Assembly: GCA_029777935.1 (NCBI GenBank)
Contig: JAKORH010000105.1
Coordinates: forward strand, 1 to 54,638
Reading direction: 5' to 3'
Origin: Pseudomonadota bacterium
GTDB taxonomy: Bacteria > Pseudomonadota > Gammaproteobacteria > Burkholderiales > Burkholderiaceae
DNA: 54,638 nt
In this document: in pieces, positions 51,475-54,638 of the stretch
Numbering within the stretch: the first letter of the stretch is position 1
How the letters are laid out: the number at the start of each line of letters is the position of its first letter
Translations under genes and position numbers: made by a program
Notes under the pieces: generated by a model
Databases searched by the model: none
Told to the model about the DNA's origin: nothing
Seen by the model: only the letters and a program-made list of their open reading frames with translations

Positions 51475-53772
51475 ATGAAATTCGGCATCGGCCAGGCGGT
51501 CACCCGCCGCGAGGATGACCGGCTGCTGACGGGACAGGGCCGGTTCGTCGACGACCTGACGTTCCCGAACGAACTGCACCTCGCGTTCGTGCGCTCGCCG
51601 CACCCGCACGCGCGCATCAGATCGATCGACGCCGCCGAGGCGAAAGCGATGGCCGGCGTGGCCGCGGTCTTCACCGGCGCGGACCTTCTAGCCGCGGGCG
51701 TCGGCAGCTTTCCCGTCAATCCGGCGCTGAAGAACGCTGCGGGCAAGCCGATGAGCGCGCCGCCCCTTCATCCGCTCGCCACCGATCTGGTGCGCTTCGT
51801 CGGCCAGGCGGTCGCCGCAGTGGCGGCGACTTCGCGTGCGCTGGCGCAGCGGGCAGCGGAGACGATCTTCGTCGATTACGAACCGCTCGACGCGGTGGTG
51901 ACGCTGGATCAGGCGCTGGCGCCGGATGCAATGCAGATCTGGGCCGACGCGCCAGGCAACGTCGCAGCGGTGTCGAAGTGGGGCAATGCGGCGGCGTGCG
52001 ATGCCGCTTTCGCGCGCGCCTCGCACGTGACGAGGCTGTCGCTGCACAACCAGCGGCTGTCGCCGGTGACGATGGAACCGCGCGCGGGCGCGGCGCAGTT
52101 CGATGCCGCGAGCGGCGGGCTCACGATCCACGCCAGCTCGCAGAACCCTGCAACCTGGCAGATGACGATTGCGGGCCTGCTCGGCCTCGCGCCGGACAGC
52201 GTGCGCGTGCAGGTCGGGGATGTCGGCGGCGGCTTCGGCATGAAGGCTCTGACGCCGCCGGAGGACGCGTTGTGCGCGTTCGCCGCGCGCAGGCTCGGCC
52301 GTCCCGTGCGCTGGCGCGCCACCCGGCTCGAGGACTTCCAGGCGGCCGCGCACGGCCGCGACCAGCGCTCGGAGGCGGAGCTGGCGCTCGACGGCGACGG
52401 CAGGATCCTCGGCCTGCGCGTGCGGATCACAGGCAACATCGGCGCCTACGCAAACGGGGCCGGCGCGATCATCAATGCCGTGATCGGGCCCAAGGTGATC
52501 ACCGGCGTCTACCACGTGCCGACGCTCGACCTCACCACGCAGTCCGTGCTGACCCACACCAACCTCGTGTCCGCGTATCGCGGCGCCGGCAGGCCGGAGT
52601 CGATCTTCCTGATCGAGCGCCTGATGGATCGAGCCGCCGCCGAGCTGAAGATCGATCCGGCCGAGTTGCGCCGGCGCAACCTGATCCGGCCGTCGCAGAT
52701 GCCGTACAGGACACCGATGGGCGAGACGTTCGACTGCGGCGACTTCCCGCGCATCCTCGAGCGCGTGCTTGCGGAAAGCGACTGGTCCGGCTTCGAACGG
52801 CGCAAGCACGAATCGGCCGCGAGCGGCAGGCTGCGCGGCCGCGCGGTGTCGACGTTCCTCGAATGGACCGGCGCGGTGCTCGACGAGGCGGTGCGCCTGG
52901 TCGTCGAAGCCGACGGCCGCGTGCGCGTGTTCACCGCGCTGCAGGCGATGGGACAGGGCATCGAGACCGGCCTGCTGCAGATCCTTACGGAGACGCTGCA
53001 GATCGATGCCGAGCGCATCGAGATCGTGCAGGGCGACAGCGATATCGCGCAGGGCTTCGGCAGCATGGCGAGCCGGTCGCTGTACATCGGCGGTTCGGCC
53101 ATGCTGACCGCGTCGCAGAAGGCAATCGAGACCGGCCGCGAACTGGCAGGCGAGGCGCTCGAAGCGCCGGTGCAGGACATCGCGTACGAAGCGGGCCGCT
53201 TCCGCGTCGCCGGCACCGACCTCGGCATCGATCTGGCCGAACTCGCGGCACGCCAACCCGAGCGGCGTATCGCGATCGACACGTTGCAGAAGGTCGGCGG
53301 CCCCTCGTGGCCGAACAGCGCACACGTGTGCGAGGTCGAAGTCGATCCGGACACCGGCGTGGTGCAGATCGCGCGCTACACGACGGTCGACGACGTCGGC
53401 CGCGTGATCAATCCGCTGATCGTCGCCGGCCAGGTGCACGGCGGCATCGCGCAGGCCGTCGGACAGGCACTTCTCGAGCAGGTCGTGTATGACGAAACCG
53501 GGCAGCTTCTGACCGGATCGTTCATGGACTACTGCATCCCGCGCGCCGACGACCTGCCGAGCATCGACACGTACACCGACGAATCACAGCCGTGCACGAT
53601 CAACCCGCTCGGCGCCAAGGGCGTGGGTGAACTGGGCACCGTGGGCGCCACGCCGACCGTGATCAACGCGGTGCTGGATGCGCTGGGACCGCTCGGCGTG
53701 ACCGACATCGCCATGCCGGCAACGCCCGAGCGCGTGTGGCGCGCGATTCGCGCCGCCTGCGCCGCCGCCTGA
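51475..53772 (+). CDS. Molybdenum hydroxylase large subunit (xanthine dehydrogenase/CoxL family)
   Basis: A 765-residue molybdopterin-binding subunit of the xanthine dehydrogenase/aldehyde oxidase/CO-dehydrogenase family. The N-terminal MKFGIGQAVTRREDDRLLTGQGRFVDDL is typical of the form II CoxL-like group. GDVGGGFGMKA and AYRGAGRPE (in place of the CO-dehydrogenase AYRCSFR) mark the cofactor site. GAKGVGELGTVG near the end holds the catalytic Glu719. No gene for the FAD or [2Fe-2S] subunits lies adjacent, unlike most such operons. It follows yggX by 20 bp. The substrate (aldehyde or N-heterocycle) is unknown. Confidence 0.92.
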   Translation: MKFGIGQAVTRREDDRLLTGQGRFVDDLTFPNELHLAFVRSPHPHARIRSIDAAEAKAMAGVAAVFTGADLLAAGVGSFPVNPALKNAAGKPMSAPPLHPLATDLVRFVGQAVAAVAATSRALAQRAAETIFVDYEPLDAVVTLDQALAPDAMQIWADAPGNVAAVSKWGNAAACDAAFARASHVTRLSLHNQRLSPVTMEPRAGAAQFDAASGGLTIHASSQNPATWQMTIAGLLGLAPDSVRVQVGDVGGGFGMKALTPPEDALCAFAARRLGRPVRWRATRLEDFQAAAHGRDQRSEAELALDGDGRILGLRVRITGNIGAYANGAGAIINAVIGPKVITGVYHVPTLDLTTQSVLTHTNLVSAYRGAGRPESIFLIERLMDRAAAELKIDPAELRRRNLIRPSQMPYRTPMGETFDCGDFPRILERVLAESDWSGFERRKHESAASGRLRGRAVSTFLEWTGAVLDEAVRLVVEADGRVRVFTALQAMGQGIETGLLQILTETLQIDAERIEIVQGDSDIAQGFGSMASRSLYIGGSAMLTASQKAIETGRELAGEALEAPVQDIAYEAGRFRVAGTDLGIDLAELAARQPERRIAIDTLQKVGGPSWPNSAHVCEVEVDPDTGVVQIARYTTVDDVGRVINPLIVAGQVHGGIAQAVGQALLEQVVYDETGQLLTGSFMDYCIPRADDLPSIDTYTDESQPCTINPLGAKGVGELGTVGATPTVINAVLDALGPLGVTDIAMPATPERVWRAIRAACAAA

Positions 53773-53780
53773 CACGCGCC

Positions 53781-53984
53781 ATGCTGCAGGGCCTGGCGGG
53801 CTTCCTGCTCTTCTGGGTCGTCGCGCTCACCGCCGGGGTGGCGCTCGTCGCGCTCGCCACCGGTGCGCGCTTCGGGTGGCTGCTGGTCGCCGTGGTGCCG
53901 TTCGTGTTGTTCGGGTTCCTTGCGCTGCGCGGGCGGCGCGGCCGGTCAGTGCGCGGCAAGATGCCAGAAGATCGCAACGTCTGA
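53781..53984 (+). CDS. Small two-helix membrane protein
   Basis: A 67-residue hypothetical protein with two hydrophobic stretches (LAGFLLFWVVALTAGVALVALA and LLVAVVPFVLFGFLAL) and a basic C-terminus. I do not recognise the family. It starts at ATG eight bases after the molybdenum hydroxylase stop, so it is probably co-transcribed with it. Its 3' end overlaps the 3' end of the DUF2459-type gene on the other strand by 39 bp. Confidence 0.55.
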   Translation: MLQGLAGFLLFWVVALTAGVALVALATGARFGWLLVAVVPFVLFGFLALRGRRGRSVRGKMPEDRNV

Positions 53985-54476
53985 CGGTGACCAGGCGGCC
54001 GTGCGGATGCCGGCCTGCGCCAGCCCGCGCCGCACCCATTCGTTGCTGGTGAGCCAGGGCGAATAGTGGCCGGTGCCCTCGAAGAAGGCGTCGGTCGCGA
54101 AGTAGCCGGGATGATCGATCCGGATCGCCCGGCCCGCGCCGTCGCGCGCAAATCCCGCTCGCACGTAGTCGACCAACTGCCGGTACTGCGCGGCACTGAC
54201 GACGACGCGCGCGGCACGATAGACATCCGGATCGCGGACGTACTCGACGTGCATGGCGGCCGGTCCGCGGCCGAGCAGCGCGTTCAGCGCGACACCAGGC
54301 CGCAGATCGCGCCAGCGCGGCGTCTGCAAGTAGAACGCCCGGTCACCCCAGCCGAACGCGATCCAGTCGAATCCCGCGAGCGACGGCTGCCGCCCGCCGT
54401 CGACGAGCGGTGCCGGCGGGAACTCTCGCATCCAGTCGTAATTCCATTTCTTGATCAATAGATCAATAATAGCCAT
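53946..54476 (-). pseudogene. DUF2459 (TIGR02117) family protein, 5' end lost at an IS boundary
   Basis: The 176-residue frame carries the conserved part of DUF2459/TIGR02117 proteins: IAFGWGDRAFYLQTPRW, AALHV-like ALLGRGPAAMHVEYVR, and GHYSPWLTSNEWVRRGL. The normal N-terminus (membrane helix plus a GxHTDxVLP segment, about 60-70 residues) is absent. Upstream of residue about 10 the DNA turns AT-rich and then holds an IS630-like transposase start on the other strand. The gene is likely disrupted. The remaining frame has an ATG but no ribosome site. An AT-rich TTGATC-AATA-GATCAA palindrome lies at 54451-54466. Confidence 0.7.
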
Positions 54477-54500
54477 GTCACAACCGACGAGGGGATAGAC

Positions 54501-54638
54501 ATGGCGAGAATGGCGAGGGGAAGAGAGGTACTGGAGATGGCGCGCGAGATGGTGGCGCGCGCCGAGACGATCGAGCAGCTGCGGCAGGCGCAGGCGGTGG
54601 TGCTGCCGCTGGACTTCGGCCTGAGCATGGAGCAGACC
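54501..54638 (+). mobile_element. IS630-family-like transposase, 5' end only
   Basis: 46 codons of a plus-strand frame run to the right edge. The start GAGGGGATAGAC-ATG has a good ribosome site. The residues EMAREMVARAETIEQLRQAQ and then VVLPLDFGLSMEQT resemble the N-terminal DNA-binding region of IS630-type transposases (LRQAQAVxLPLxxGLSLEQT) as I recall it. The catalytic domain is out of the window. The element would explain the truncated DUF2459-type gene beside it. Confidence 0.65.

Noticed and set aside
1..54638. CRISPR arrays, rRNA genes and prophage or conjugation modules
   Set aside because: No regularly spaced repeats, no rRNA-like stretches and no cluster of phage or transfer genes were seen. 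Only the right edge shows mobile-element sequence.

Overview
The window comes from a GC-rich proteobacterial chromosome. The best fit is an environmental betaproteobacterium of the Burkholderiales type. The reasons are a phasin gene (PHA storage), the Aat and Bpt N-end-rule transferases next to PyrD, ArgA with fused kinase-like and GNAT domains, YggX, HrpA, a TtuC-type tartrate dehydrogenase and uniformly GC-rich codon use. The genus cannot be fixed from sequence reading alone. Almost all DNA is coding. Many neighbouring genes overlap by ATGA, GTGA, TTGA or TGATG, so operon structure can be read with confidence.

Region 1 (1-12912) is an exopolysaccharide or capsule operon on the minus strand. 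In transcription order it holds a small EF-hand protein (its membership of the operon is doubtful), Wza export lipoprotein, Wzc chain-length kinase, Wzx flippase, a GT2 glycosyltransferase, a Wzy-like polymerase and a TupA-like ATP-grasp ligase. A secreted beta-helix protein on the plus strand interrupts the run. After it come a monotopic sugar-phosphate transferase and two GT4 glycosyltransferases, the last cut by the window edge. Just upstream lies the frameshifted 3' remnant of a UDP-glucuronate epimerase-like gene, then an acyl-CoA ligase.

Region 2 (14.8-17.5 kb) holds a membrane-anchored HIT-like protein, MarC, and a periplasmic Spy-like protein coupled to a cytochrome b561.

Region 3 (17.6-26.6 kb) is a catabolic island. 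It has an aldehyde dehydrogenase, a DUF1537 acid-sugar kinase, a RuBisCO-like protein that keeps nearly all RuBisCO active-site residues, a VOC protein, a fused DctQM TRAP permease, a DctP binding protein and a divergent LacI-family regulator. It looks like uptake and phosphorylation of an acid sugar followed by decarboxylation or transcarboxylation. The substrate is not evident, which makes this the best candidate for new biology in the window.

Region 4 (26.6-38.3 kb) is mostly housekeeping: an initiator tRNA, NUDIX hydrolase, Aat, Bpt, PyrD, ThpR, LutA/LutB, an IclR regulator, a PBP7-type peptidase, and a four-gene operon (HDAC-like, EamA, thioesterase, tartrate dehydrogenase).

Region 5 (38.3-45.8 kb) holds a phasin with a clear sigma-70 promoter, a structured 3' UTR ending in a strong terminator (possible sRNA), a CinA-like protein, a DUF6600-type surface protein and an envelope/TPR/adenylate cyclase run.

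Region 6 (45.8-54.6 kb) holds HrpA, a CACAGAG-type inverted repeat, ArgA, YggX, a lone molybdenum hydroxylase large subunit, a small membrane protein, a DUF2459-type gene that has lost its 5' end, and the start of an IS630-like transposase at the right edge.
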